DNA from: Deinococcus sp. AJ005
Lineage (GTDB): Bacteria; Deinococcota; Deinococci; Deinococcales; Deinococcaceae
Reading direction: 5' to 3'
DNA length: 64,000 bases
Assembly (NCBI RefSeq): GCF_009017495.1
Contig: NZ_CP044990.1
Coordinates: 825,001 to 889,000 of the forward strand
A model generated the notes under the pieces. That model ran no database searches and was not told where the DNA came from. It saw only the letters and a program-made list of their open reading frames with translations. Position numbers and translations under genes: made by a program. Shown here piece after piece: positions 55,908-64,000 of the stretch; within the stretch, counting starts at the first letter, position 1; every line of letters starts with the position of its first letter.

Positions 55908-56747
55908 ATGAATCCAGAAGTGCAGGCCGTGATGCTGGGCGTCGTTGAAGGAATGACCGAATTTCTACCGATTTCGTCCACTGGCCACCTGATCGTGGCC
56001 GAGCAGCTCATCGGTTACCGCGACACCGGCGAGGTCTTTACCATCGTCATTCAACTGGGCGCAATCCTGGCCGTGGTGTGGTTTTACTGGCGCGAATTGC
56101 TGGGCCAGGTCACCCGGCTGTTTCAGGGCAGCCGCCGGGCCAGGGGGTTCTGGCTCAATCTGGTGGTGGCCTCCATCCCCGCTGCCGTGATTGGCCTGGG
56201 CTTCGAGAAGGCGATCAAGGCCGCGCTGTTCTCGCCGCTAACGGTTGCCATCACCCTGATTCTGGGCGGTGTGGTGCTGTGGTTTGTAGAGGCGGCGCGC
56301 AGGGAACCCGTCCAGCACGGCGCAAGTGATGTGAAGGCCGAACCCGATCTGGACAGCGTGACCTTGCGTCAGGCCGCACTTATCGGCGTGGCTCAGGCCG
56401 TGGCCGTGATTCCCGGTGTGTCTCGCAGCGGCGCAAGTATCGTGGGCGGGTTGCTGACGGGCCTGAACCGCGTGACCGCCACCGCCTTCTCGTTCTTCAT
56501 GGGCATTCCGGTGCTGGGCGGCGCGGGGCTGTACAGCCTGTACAAAGCCAGAAACGCGCTGGGCAGCATTCCGGGCGGCAGTCTGGCCCTCATTCTGGGC
56601 ACGGCAGTGGCCTTCGTCACGGCGCTGATCTCGGTGGGCTGGCTCCTGAAGTATGTCTCCACCCACGACTTCCGGGGCTTCGCAGTGTACCGGGTGATCG
56701 CGGGCGCACTGATCCTGCTGCTGATCGCCACAGGCGTGATGCGGTAG
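55908..56747 (+). CDS. uppP: undecaprenyl-diphosphatase UppP (BacA)
   Basis: 279 residues, multi-spanning. Dephosphorylates undecaprenyl diphosphate to recycle the lipid carrier of peptidoglycan synthesis. Both active-site repeats are intact: GMTEFLPISSTGHLIV and VIPGVSRSGASIVGGLLTG. Leaderless start 6 nt after the -10. The ABC ATPase gene begins 9 bp after its stop, so the three genes form an operon under the regulon box. Confidence 0.95.
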   Translation: MNPEVQAVMLGVVEGMTEFLPISSTGHLIVAEQLIGYRDTGEVFTIVIQLGAILAVVWFYWRELLGQVTRLFQGSRRARGFWLNLVVASIPAAVIGLGFEKAIKAALFSPLTVAITLILGGVVLWFVEAARREPVQHGASDVKAEPDLDSVTLRQAALIGVAQAVAVIPGVSRSGASIVGGLLTGLNRVTATAFSFFMGIPVLGGAGLYSLYKARNALGSIPGGSLALILGTAVAFVTALISVGWLLKYVSTHDFRGFAVYRVIAGALILLLIATGVMR

Positions 56748-56755
56748 AACGGTCT

Positions 56756-57429
56756 GTGCAAAGTCAGGTTGTCCCAGATCAGGAGGTCTTGCTCTCGGCG
56801 CGTGGCCTGAGCCGCAGCGTCGGCTCCCGGCGTCTGTGGCAGGGCGTTGATCTGGAGGTCAGGACGGGTGAGCGGCTGGCCGTCTCCGGGCCGTCGGGCG
56901 TGGGCAAGAGTCTGCTGCTGCGGGAGCTGGCGGGTCTGGACGCGCTGGAAGGTGGAGAGGTCTGGTTGCGCGGCAAACCCCAGTCCGCGTGGCCTATGCC
57001 CCGGTTTCGTGCCGAGGTGATGTACCTGCTGCAACGCCCTGCGCCCGCATCTGGCACGGTGGGCGCGCATCTGGCTGAACCATTCGGTTTCAAGATTCAC
57101 GCTGGCAAAAGCTACTGCCCTGAAGAAGCGTCCCACTTGCTGCAACAACTGGGACGCCCCCCCGCCTTTCTGGATCAGGACGCCGCGCGTCTGTCCGGCG
57201 GCGAGGCGCAACTGGTGGCCCTGGTGCGGGCCTTGCTGCTGTCGCCCACGGTCCTGCTGCTGGATGAGGCGACCTCGGCGCTGGACGCGGAAACGGCAGA
57301 GGGGGTGGAGGCTGTGTTGAGAAACTGGCTGGACACTGGCCCCGCGCGGGCGCTGGTGTTCGTCAGCCATGACCGCGCGCAGCAGGAACGCTTTGCCACC
57401 CGCATTCAGCATTTATCCGGTGTTCCTGC

Positions 57430-57433
<4 letters not shown>
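56756..57433 (+). CDS. fetA: ABC transporter ATP-binding protein (FetA/YbbL-like)
   Basis: 225 residues from GTG 56756. Walker A GPSGVGKSLLL, signature LSGGEAQLVALVRALL, Walker B VLLLDEATSALDAE and the His-loop FVSHD are intact. Partnered with the FetB-like permease by a 4-bp overlap (ATGA). In E. coli FetAB exports iron and protects against peroxide; the role here is inferred. Confidence 0.83.
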
Positions 57434-58227
<794 letters not shown>

Positions 58228-58230
58228 AGC

Positions 58231-59202
58231 TCAGTATGTGCCTGCCAGTACGGGTGGCAATTCAGTGGAACGCAACGCGGCGGCCACGTCTAAGACTCCC
58301 GCACCGCACCCGGCCCGGTGCTGCGGGTCACAGCCTCCCTGCGCGAAGGGCCGGGCGCTGCGCTGAAGGATTCCTCTGACCTCTGCTGGGTTCAACTCAG
58401 GATGCTGGGCCAGCAGCAAACTGGCGGCCCCGGCCACCAGCGGCGCGGCGTAGCTGCTTCCACGCCGCTCGGAGAGGTGCTTGCCCCACCACACGTCCAC
58501 CCCCTCGGCCACCGTACCGCCCGGAGCCGACAGGGCCACGGCAGCGCCCCAGTCGGAATACGGCGCGCGGTGGTCCTGGTCATCCGTCGCGGCCACAGTA
58601 ATCACGCCCCGGCAGCCCCCAGGCGTGTTCTGCCACGCCGGGGCATTGGTATTGCCCGCTGCCACGACGATGACGGTGCCGTGCGCCAGAATCTCATTCA
58701 CTGCGCTTTGCATAGTGGGAGCGCAGCCGGTGTGCGGCACGGACTTGAGGGTGAAAGAGGCGTTGATGACCCGCGCCGGAAAGGGATTGGACTGCACGCC
58801 AGCAACCTCTAGTCCCGCCGCCCAGCGCAGGGCGTCGATGGCCTTTCTCAGCGTGGTCTGTCCCGCCGTGTCGCTGAGCCGCACGTCCAGAATCTTTGCC
58901 CCCGGATTAACGCTGTGGACCACGCCCGCCACCGCTGTTCCGTGGGGATTGATCAGGTGGGGGGTGTGGGCAGACCCGGCGGCGAAATCGTAGCCGCTCT
59001 GGCGGCGACCATCCAGCGCAGCCTGGGGCAAGATGCCCGTATCCACGACAGCCACGGTCACAGGATGGGCAACCGTGAAACGCAGTTCGGCAGGTTCGTC
59101 AATTCGGCGCAGTACCCAATCCGACTCGGTGCGATTCACGCTCCAGACTCCAGCTCCGGCCAGCAGCGTCAACCCCATCACCCACGCGCCCAGTCTGTTC
59201 AT
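58231..59202 (-). CDS. secreted S8 (subtilisin-like) serine protease
   Basis: 323 residues with an N-terminal signal or anchor (MNRLGAWVMGLTLLAGAGVW). The catalytic triad is intact: Asp in VAVVDTGI, His in NPHGTAVAGVV, Ser in RGSSYAAPLVAGA; oxyanion Asn is in VVAAGNTNAP. Two Cys pairs (SVPHTGCAPT, TPGGCRGV; GGCDPQHRAGCGAG) may form disulfides. No propeptide of normal size is visible. ATG 59202 lies 6 nt after CAGGCT, which is 9 bp from a regulon box. Confidence 0.88.
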   Translation of the reverse strand: MNRLGAWVMGLTLLAGAGVWSVNRTESDWVLRRIDEPAELRFTVAHPVTVAVVDTGILPQAALDGRRQSGYDFAAGSAHTPHLINPHGTAVAGVVHSVNPGAKILDVRLSDTAGQTTLRKAIDALRWAAGLEVAGVQSNPFPARVINASFTLKSVPHTGCAPTMQSAVNEILAHGTVIVVAAGNTNAPAWQNTPGGCRGVITVAATDDQDHRAPYSDWGAAVALSAPGGTVAEGVDVWWGKHLSERRGSSYAAPLVAGAASLLLAQHPELNPAEVRGILQRSARPFAQGGCDPQHRAGCGAGVLDVAAALRSTELPPVLAGTY

Positions 59203-59208
59203 GGTGCC

Positions 59209-59241
59209 AGCCTGCACGCCGGAAGTTGAGGGACGGTATAG
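59209..59241 (-). promoter_or_regulatory. regulon box (one degenerate half) and -10 of the S8 protease
   Basis: Minus strand: CTATACC-GTCC-CTCAACT (59224-59241), 9 bp, CAGGCT (59209-59214), 6 nt, ATG. The promoter-proximal half-site is poor, but spacing is exact. Confidence 0.6.
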
Positions 59242-59245
59242 CGGG

Positions 59246-60640
59246 CTAGCAAACCAGAAGCGATTCGGGCCGGGGGTCAGCGATTGGAAATGCCAGTGCC
59301 ACGCTGAATGTTCCCTCCCCCCACTCCGGCACCAGTCGGGCGTCCCAGCGCCGGGCCAGCGCCGAGACCAGGGCCAGCCCCAGGCCGCTGCCGCTGACAC
59401 CCTGCACGCCCGCGCCGCGCTCGAAGGGTTGCAGCAGCCGGGGCCACTGCGCCGGATCAGGTCCGAGTCCACCGCTGATGACTTGAATTTCTTGAGCAGA
59501 CACTTTGAGAACGACTTCCTGCCCGCTGCCATATTTTAAGGCGTTCTCTAGCAGGTTGCGGACGGCGCGTTGCACACCCTCGCCCTCAGCCCGTACCCAT
59601 GTTGGTTCCAGGTTTAGGCGAATGTGCTGGCCGCCTGCCCGCGCCATGTCCTCGCAGCTCTCGGCCACCTGGGCGGCAATTCCGGCCAGTTCCACCTCTT
59701 CCAGCTCATTGGGCGCGTCGGTGCGGGCCAGGGCCAGCAGCCCCTCGGTCAGTGCGGTCAGCGCCTCCACCCGGCCCACCATGCCCAGCAGCGCCTTGTG
59801 GTACTCGGCGGCCTCACGCGGACGCTCTAGAGTCAGATCGAGGCGGCCCCGCAGCACGGTCAGGGGTGTCCGCAGTTCGTGGGCCGCCGTGCGGGCAAAA
59901 TCCTTCTCGCGCTCGATGGTTCCGGCCAGACCATCAAGCATCAGATTCACCGTGCGGGTCAGCCGGGCCATCTCATCGGTGCCGGGGGTCTGAGGCACGC
60001 GTTCGGCATAATCGCCCCGCGCGGCGATGCTCTCGGCGGTGCGGGCCACAGCGTCCACAGGTTTCAGGGCGCGGTGGGCCAGCCAGTACCCGGCCCCACA
60101 GGCCACGGCAATCATGAACACGCTGCCCACTAGCAGCAACTGGGCCAGCGTCTCCAGAAAGCCCAGGAGCGTATCGGTGGGCCGGGACACGCGCAGATAC
60201 AGGTCATCCACCCGCAAGGTCAGCACCCGCCGGCTGTCCTCGGTGGAGAAGCCGGGTGTGGTCGGGTAGACACTGTCGGAGGTGTCTTCCAGCTTGCCTG
60301 CCCGCGCCAGGATGTTTCCAGTAGACGCCAGGAGTTCAATGCTGAGATCGCCGGAAGGTTTCAACTCGGAGTTGAAATCCGCCTTCTCCAATGCTTTGCC
60401 TTTCCCCTCCTCGTCTTCATGCTGATCAATGCTGGCCTGCGCCACGCTGGCGGTCTCGCGCAGGGTGGTGTCCAGCGAGGCGGTCAGCGCCCGCTCGGCG
60501 GCGTAATACACCCCTGCCCCGCCCAGCAGCACGGTCAGGGCAAACACGATGGCGTACCCCAGCATCAGCTTGAGGCGCAGGCTCAGACGGCCCAGCACCT
60601 TCTGAATGGGTGTGGGCTGAAGGAGTGTGGTCTGGCTCAA
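59246..60640 (-). CDS. sensor histidine kinase
   Basis: 464 residues from TTG 60640, which shares TTGA with the regulator stop. Two membrane helices (about 25-47 and 164-188) enclose an extracytoplasmic sensor of about 115 residues rich in acidic residues; HAMP about 189-241; the phosphoacceptor is His254 in ARTAAHELRTPLTVL; the ATPase domain has NLLENALKYG, and the G2 region GVSGSGLGLALVSALA, but the G1 DxGxG appears degenerate (ISGGLGPDP). It should phosphorylate the adjacent regulator in response to an envelope signal. Confidence 0.9.
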   Translation of the reverse strand: MSQTTLLQPTPIQKVLGRLSLRLKLMLGYAIVFALTVLLGGAGVYYAAERALTASLDTTLRETASVAQASIDQHEDEEGKGKALEKADFNSELKPSGDLSIELLASTGNILARAGKLEDTSDSVYPTTPGFSTEDSRRVLTLRVDDLYLRVSRPTDTLLGFLETLAQLLLVGSVFMIAVACGAGYWLAHRALKPVDAVARTAESIAARGDYAERVPQTPGTDEMARLTRTVNLMLDGLAGTIEREKDFARTAAHELRTPLTVLRGRLDLTLERPREAAEYHKALLGMVGRVEALTALTEGLLALARTDAPNELEEVELAGIAAQVAESCEDMARAGGQHIRLNLEPTWVRAEGEGVQRAVRNLLENALKYGSGQEVVLKVSAQEIQVISGGLGPDPAQWPRLLQPFERGAGVQGVSGSGLGLALVSALARRWDARLVPEWGEGTFSVALAFPIADPRPESLLVC

Positions 60641-61308
60641 TCGGCACGTCCCAGACGGTAACCCACGCCCCGCAGCGTCTCGATCAGTCCGTCCCCGGTT
60701 TTGCGGCGCAGGGTGCTGACATACACGTCGATCACCTTCGGCTCCACGCCCGTCTCGCCGCTCCACAGCCGGTCAATGATCTCATCGCGGGTAAAGGCAC
60801 GGTTGCCGTTCAGGGCCAGCAGTTCCAGCAGTCCGAATTCCCGGCGGGTCAGGTCGGCGCGCACGCCCGCACGGTACAGTTCCCGTCCGCCCAGATCCAT
60901 CACCCAGCCGCCCGGCAAGGGCAGCGTGTTCTGCGCGTTGCCGCTGGCCCGGCGCAATAACGCGCGCACCCGTGCCCGCAGTTCCTTGAAGGCAAACGGC
61001 TTGAGCAGGTAATCATCACCGCCCGCCTCCAGCCCTTCCACCCGGTCTTCCACGGTGCCGCGCGCCGTCAGGTAGAGGATTGGGGTGTTCAGGCCGCCTT
61101 CGCGCAACTGACGGCTCAGCACATAGCCTGCGTCGATGCCCTCGGGCAGCATCACATCCAGGATCAGCAGGCTGTAGGGAAAGAGCCGGGCCAGTTCCGC
61201 GCCCTCGTGCGCGCTGGCCGCATGGTCACACTCGTAGCCTTCCTCGCCCAGACCGTCGCGCAGCAGTTCGGCGATGTGGGGGTCATCCTCGACGATCAGA
61301 AGGCGCAT
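60637..61308 (-). CDS. OmpR/PhoB-family response regulator
   Basis: 223 residues. Receiver: acidic pocket ED (8-9), phosphoacceptor Asp51 (LLILDVMLPEG), Thr/Ala switch LTARG and Lys103 (LLKPF). C-terminal winged helix with LTRREFGLLELLALNGNRAF, VIDVYVSTLRRKTG and GVGYRLG. OmpR-type dimers bind two 7-bp direct repeats with an 11-bp period, exactly the geometry of the seven boxes of this cluster. One box lies before this gene, implying autoregulation. Confidence 0.93.
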   Translation of the reverse strand: MRLLIVEDDPHIAELLRDGLGEEGYECDHAASAHEGAELARLFPYSLLILDVMLPEGIDAGYVLSRQLREGGLNTPILYLTARGTVEDRVEGLEAGGDDYLLKPFAFKELRARVRALLRRASGNAQNTLPLPGGWVMDLGGRELYRAGVRADLTRREFGLLELLALNGNRAFTRDEIIDRLWSGETGVEPKVIDVYVSTLRRKTGDGLIETLRGVGYRLGRAD

Positions 61309-61356
61309 GGGAGGTCCTGATCAGAGTCTTGAGTGGCGGGAGGAGTCATACCGTCC

Positions 61357-61389
61357 AGTGTGCTGCCTGAAGGTAAAGGGGCGGTATAC
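61357..61389 (-). promoter_or_regulatory. regulon box and -10 of the two-component operon
   Basis: Minus strand: GTATACC-GCCC-CTTTACC (61372-61389), 9 bp, CACACT (61357-61362). A further GGTATGA half-site lies at 61346-61352. Confidence 0.8.
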
Positions 61390-61759
61390 CTATGGCGGCC
61401 CACAGATATCCCGGCAGGATTGGGAAGGCTGCCAGACATCCTGCCGAAAGACGCTTTATCGCTGCAGACGCCTGGGCGCGGCTGCGGGCGGGCATTCTGG
61501 TGCAGGGCCTACCGGGGCTTCAGACCACACTGGAGCCGGACTCGCGAGCGTTAGAGCAAACCCCTACCGACTGGGCCATAGGAGAAACGCCGGGCGGTGA
61601 GAACCCTGCGTCTCTCGGGGAGACGACACCAGTAGAATCCGGGCGGCGCGGGAGCCGCGTGGTGGTTGAACTGCAAGTCTGCGTCACCGGGGCACCCTCG
61701 GCCTCTGAGCCGCATCACTCTCGCCCTCTCCTCAAGAGCGCCAGCCAAGGAAGACCCTG
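61390..61759. other. gap without assigned gene
   Basis: 370 bp. An open frame at 61392-61760 encodes 122 residues of low-complexity composition with no recognisable domain and no ribosome-binding site; I do not call it a gene. A TAGAAT about 130 bp before the M42 start may be that gene's -10. No repeats, RNA or insertion sequence seen. Confidence 0.5.
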
Positions 61760-62884
61760 ATGACCGAATCCAACCCCCAGAATTCCGTTCTTCCCTCTGT
61801 GATGAAGCATCTGCAAGCGCTGGTGGAAGCCACTGGACCCAGCGGGTCCGAAGAAGACGTCGTGCAACTGGTGGTCAAGGCCGCCCGTCCCCACGCCGAT
61901 ACCATCAATGTGGACGCTTTCGGCAACGTGATTGCCGTGCGCCACGCCGCTCAGGCTGGTGCGCGGCGCTGCATCATCTCGGCGCATATGGACGAGGTGG
62001 GCTTCCGCGTCTATAAGATCGGCGCGGACGGGTTCCTGCGCCTGGAAAAGCTCGGTGGCCTGGATGACCGGATTCTCCCAGCGCAGCGCGTCTGGATTCG
62101 CACCGACAGCGGCGAGCGCTTGCTGGGCATCATCGGCACCAAAAGTGCCCATCTGCTGGGTGACGCTGACCGCGCAAACGTCGTTCCCTACGCCAGCCTG
62201 TACGTGGACATTGGTGCGCGCAGCCAGCAGGAAGTCCTCGACATGGGCGTGGCCGTCGGTGATCCGGTGGGCTTTGTCGGCAGCCTGACCGAACTGGGCC
62301 GCCAGACGGGGCGCTACACCGCACATGCCCTGGATGACCGGGCAGGCTGCGCCGTGCTGCTGACCCTGCTCGAACGCTTCCACGAGACGCCGCCGCCAGT
62401 CACGCTGGTCCTGGTGTTTTCGGTGCAGGAGGAAGTCGGCCTACGCGGCGTGTCTGCGCTGGCCCGCCACCTTCAGGCCGACGTGGCGCTGGCCCTAGAC
62501 ATGACCGCCGCCGACGATACGCCCGAGTTCTCCGGCCCGCATCTGCAACTGGGCGCTGGCCCCACCGTCAAGATGATGGACGCCTCGACCCAGGCGCATC
62601 CGGCCATTCGCCGGGGTCTGCTCGGCGCGGCCCGCAAACGGGGCATAGCCGTGCAGCGCGAGGTCCTCAAGGGGATCGGCACCGACGCCGGAGCCTTGCA
62701 ATATCTGGGTCAGGGCGTGCCAACTGGGGCCGTTTCGGTGGTCAACCGCTACACGCACAGCCCTGTCGAGGTGCTGGACAGCCGCGATCTGGAAGGGGCC
62801 GTGGCTCTGCTGGAAGGTTTCCTGCACGATCTTCCTGACCTGGATCTGCGTTTCGTGGCGCTGGAAGAGAAGTCCTCAGACTGA
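61760..62884 (+). CDS. M42 family metallopeptidase (glutamyl/deblocking aminopeptidase type)
   Basis: 374 residues. Co-catalytic metal ligands are in ISAHMDEVGF, HALDDRAGCAVLL, VFSVQEEVGLRG, ALDMTAADD and VVNRYTHSPVEV. The central beta insert that builds the tetrahedral dodecamer is present. Removes N-terminal residues from cytoplasmic peptides. AAGGAAG is a likely Shine-Dalgarno before ATG 61760. Confidence 0.92.
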   Translation: MTESNPQNSVLPSVMKHLQALVEATGPSGSEEDVVQLVVKAARPHADTINVDAFGNVIAVRHAAQAGARRCIISAHMDEVGFRVYKIGADGFLRLEKLGGLDDRILPAQRVWIRTDSGERLLGIIGTKSAHLLGDADRANVVPYASLYVDIGARSQQEVLDMGVAVGDPVGFVGSLTELGRQTGRYTAHALDDRAGCAVLLTLLERFHETPPPVTLVLVFSVQEEVGLRGVSALARHLQADVALALDMTAADDTPEFSGPHLQLGAGPTVKMMDASTQAHPAIRRGLLGAARKRGIAVQREVLKGIGTDAGALQYLGQGVPTGAVSVVNRYTHSPVEVLDSRDLEGAVALLEGFLHDLPDLDLRFVALEEKSSD

Positions 62885-62989
62885 CCCGTTCTTTCGGCTC
62901 TCGTCACAGGCGTCAGACCGCTGCCCCGGCGTCTTGAGCGGGTCTTGACTCGTTGCCCGCGTGTTCAGACCAGACTCCACAATGCGGGA

Positions 62990-64000
62990 ATGCGAATTCC
63001 CAGACGACTGATCCTGGCGGCGGCGGTCACGGCCATCGCCATGCGCCGCAAGTTCATCCCACCCTACGATCTGACTGGCAAGAGTGTCCTGATTACCGGG
63101 GGTTCGCGCGGTCTGGGGCTGGCGCTGGCCGCCGAGTTCCTGAAGCGTGGGGCCACTCTTACGCTGATGGCGCGCGATCCTGCCGAGCTGGAGCGTGCGG
63201 CCCAGCAACTCGGCGGGGGCAGGCGGGTGCAGACCGTGGCGGGCGACGTGACCCGTGAAGACGATCAGCGCCGCGTCCTGGCCGAGGTCACGCGCCTTCA
63301 CGGCGGTCTGGACGTGCTGGTCAACAACGCAGGCCTGATTCAGAGCGGACCGCTGGCCAACATGACCGAGGCCGATTTCCGCCGGAGCATGGAGGTCAAC
63401 GCCTTCGCGCCGCTGCTGCTGACCCGGCTGGCCGTGCCCGAACTGCGCCGCCGGGGCGGGCGGGTGCTGCTGGTGTCCTCGGTGGGCGGCAAGGTGGCGG
63501 TGCCGCATCTGGCCCCCTACAGTGTCAGCAAGTTCGCCCTGACGGGGATCGGGCAGGCCCTGCGCGCCGAACTGGCCGGGGACGGCATCGGCGTGACCAC
63601 CGTCTGCCCCACCGTCATGCGAACGGGCAGCCCGCGACAGGCCGAGGTCAAGGGGCAGGCCCAGAAGGAATACGCGCTGTTCGCCACGGTGGACAACTTC
63701 CCGCTGATCTCGCTGGACGCCCGTGAAGCTGCCCAGCGGATGGTGGACGCCCTGGTGCGCGGCGACGCCGAAGCAATGGTGGGGGGTTCTGCCGCACTGC
63801 TCAGGTACGCCCAGGCCCTGGCCCCGCAGCTCACCGCCGATCTGCTGGCGCTGGGAACCCGTCTGTTGCCTGCCCCCACCCAGAGTGATGAGGCTGTCCT
63901 GGGCAAGGAGGCTGAAACGCCATTGACCCGCCGCAACCCCATCAAGAACGGGGCCGAGCGGGAACTCAACGAGCTGGGCGGGCAGGACGGGGGAGAGTTG
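62990..64000 (+). CDS. short-chain dehydrogenase, 3'-truncated by window edge
   Basis: 337 codons visible, still open at the edge. After a basic N-terminus with a hydrophobic patch, the SDR core is complete: [18 protein letters not shown], catalytic Ser in LLVSSVGG and YSVSKFAL, followed by [12 protein letters not shown]. The C-terminal extension (from about 250) is Ala/Leu-rich then charged, longer than in classical SDRs. Substrate unknown. CACAAT precedes ATG 62990 by 6 nt. Confidence 0.82.
   Translation, partial: MRIPRRLILAAAVTAIAMRRKFIPPYDLTGKSVLITGGSRGLGLALAAEFLKRGATLTLMARDPAELERAAQQLGGGRRVQTVAGDVTREDDQRRVLAEVTRLHGGLDVLVNNAGLIQSGPLANMTEADFRRSMEVNAFAPLLLTRLAVPELRRRGGRVLLVSSVGGKVAVPHLAPYSVSKFALTGIGQALRAELAGDGIGVTTVCPTVMRTGSPRQAEVKGQAQKEYALFATVDNFPLISLDAREAAQRMVDALVRGDAEAMVGGSAALLRYAQALAPQLTADLLALGTRLLPAPTQSDEAVLGKEAETPLTRRNPIKNGAERELNELGGQDGGEL

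Noticed and set aside
61392..61760. 122-codon open frame between the regulator and M42 genes
   Set aside because: No ribosome-binding site, no domain, low-complexity C-terminus; its start lies inside the regulon box.

Overview
This window is high-GC bacterial chromosome from a Deinococcus species. The strongest marker is a ddrB gene (49024-49566), the single-stranded DNA-binding damage-response protein known only from this lineage, preceded by a near-perfect radiation/desiccation response motif. A quinoprotein-type Ser/Thr kinase resembling RqkA, an N-acylamino acid racemase of the Deinococcus type, and promoters whose -10 element sits only 5-9 nt before the start codon (leaderless transcripts, typical of Deinococcus) agree with this. 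An intact mreB suggests a rod-shaped rather than coccoid member. Both ends of the window cut genes (an S41 peptidase on the left, a short-chain dehydrogenase on the right).

Layout. 0-16 kb: mostly single-gene housekeeping units (M20 peptidase, methyltransferase, panB, xpt, acyl-CoA carboxylase beta, DJ-1/PfpI protein, the RqkA-like kinase followed by a broken GNAT gene, DUF885 protein, rarA). 16.4-18.4 kb: tRNA-His, tRNA-Leu and trigger factor. 18.4-23.4 kb: a fatty-acid synthesis cluster fabH-fabD-(lipoprotein)-fabG-acpP-fabF, headed by a promoter whose -35 is covered by a palindromic operator. 23.5-33.2 kb: ppk1, a phospholipase A2-like lipoprotein, a MerR regulator and a glycerophosphodiester/glycerol-3-phosphate uptake block (GDPD, two UgpB paralogues, UgpA, UgpE; no ATPase). 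33.2-49.6 kb: DUF4291, kptA, M32 and S9 peptidases, mreB, fabZ, an envelope operon (LptF/G-family permease, diacylglycerol-type glycosyltransferase, polysaccharide deacetylase), a 22-residue-repeat protein, sucB, a menC/GNAT pair and ddrB.

49.6-61.4 kb is the most interesting part. Seven promoters there share one architecture: two 7-bp repeats with an 11-bp period (consensus [GC]TATACC-N4-CT[TA]TACC), then exactly 9 bp, then a -10 element of type YANNNT. They drive a PAP2 phosphatase with two tandem hydrolases, a PepSY protein, DedA with a phosphoesterase, a leader ORF with a COG4705 membrane protein, UppP with a FetAB-like ABC exporter, an S8 protease, and the OmpR-family response regulator with its histidine kinase. 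The arrangement is that of a PhoB-like activated regulon, and its members (UppP, PAP2, DedA) point to undecaprenyl-phosphate recycling and envelope maintenance. I infer that the local two-component system controls the cluster and itself. 61.4-64 kb: an unassigned gap, an M42 peptidase and a truncated short-chain dehydrogenase.
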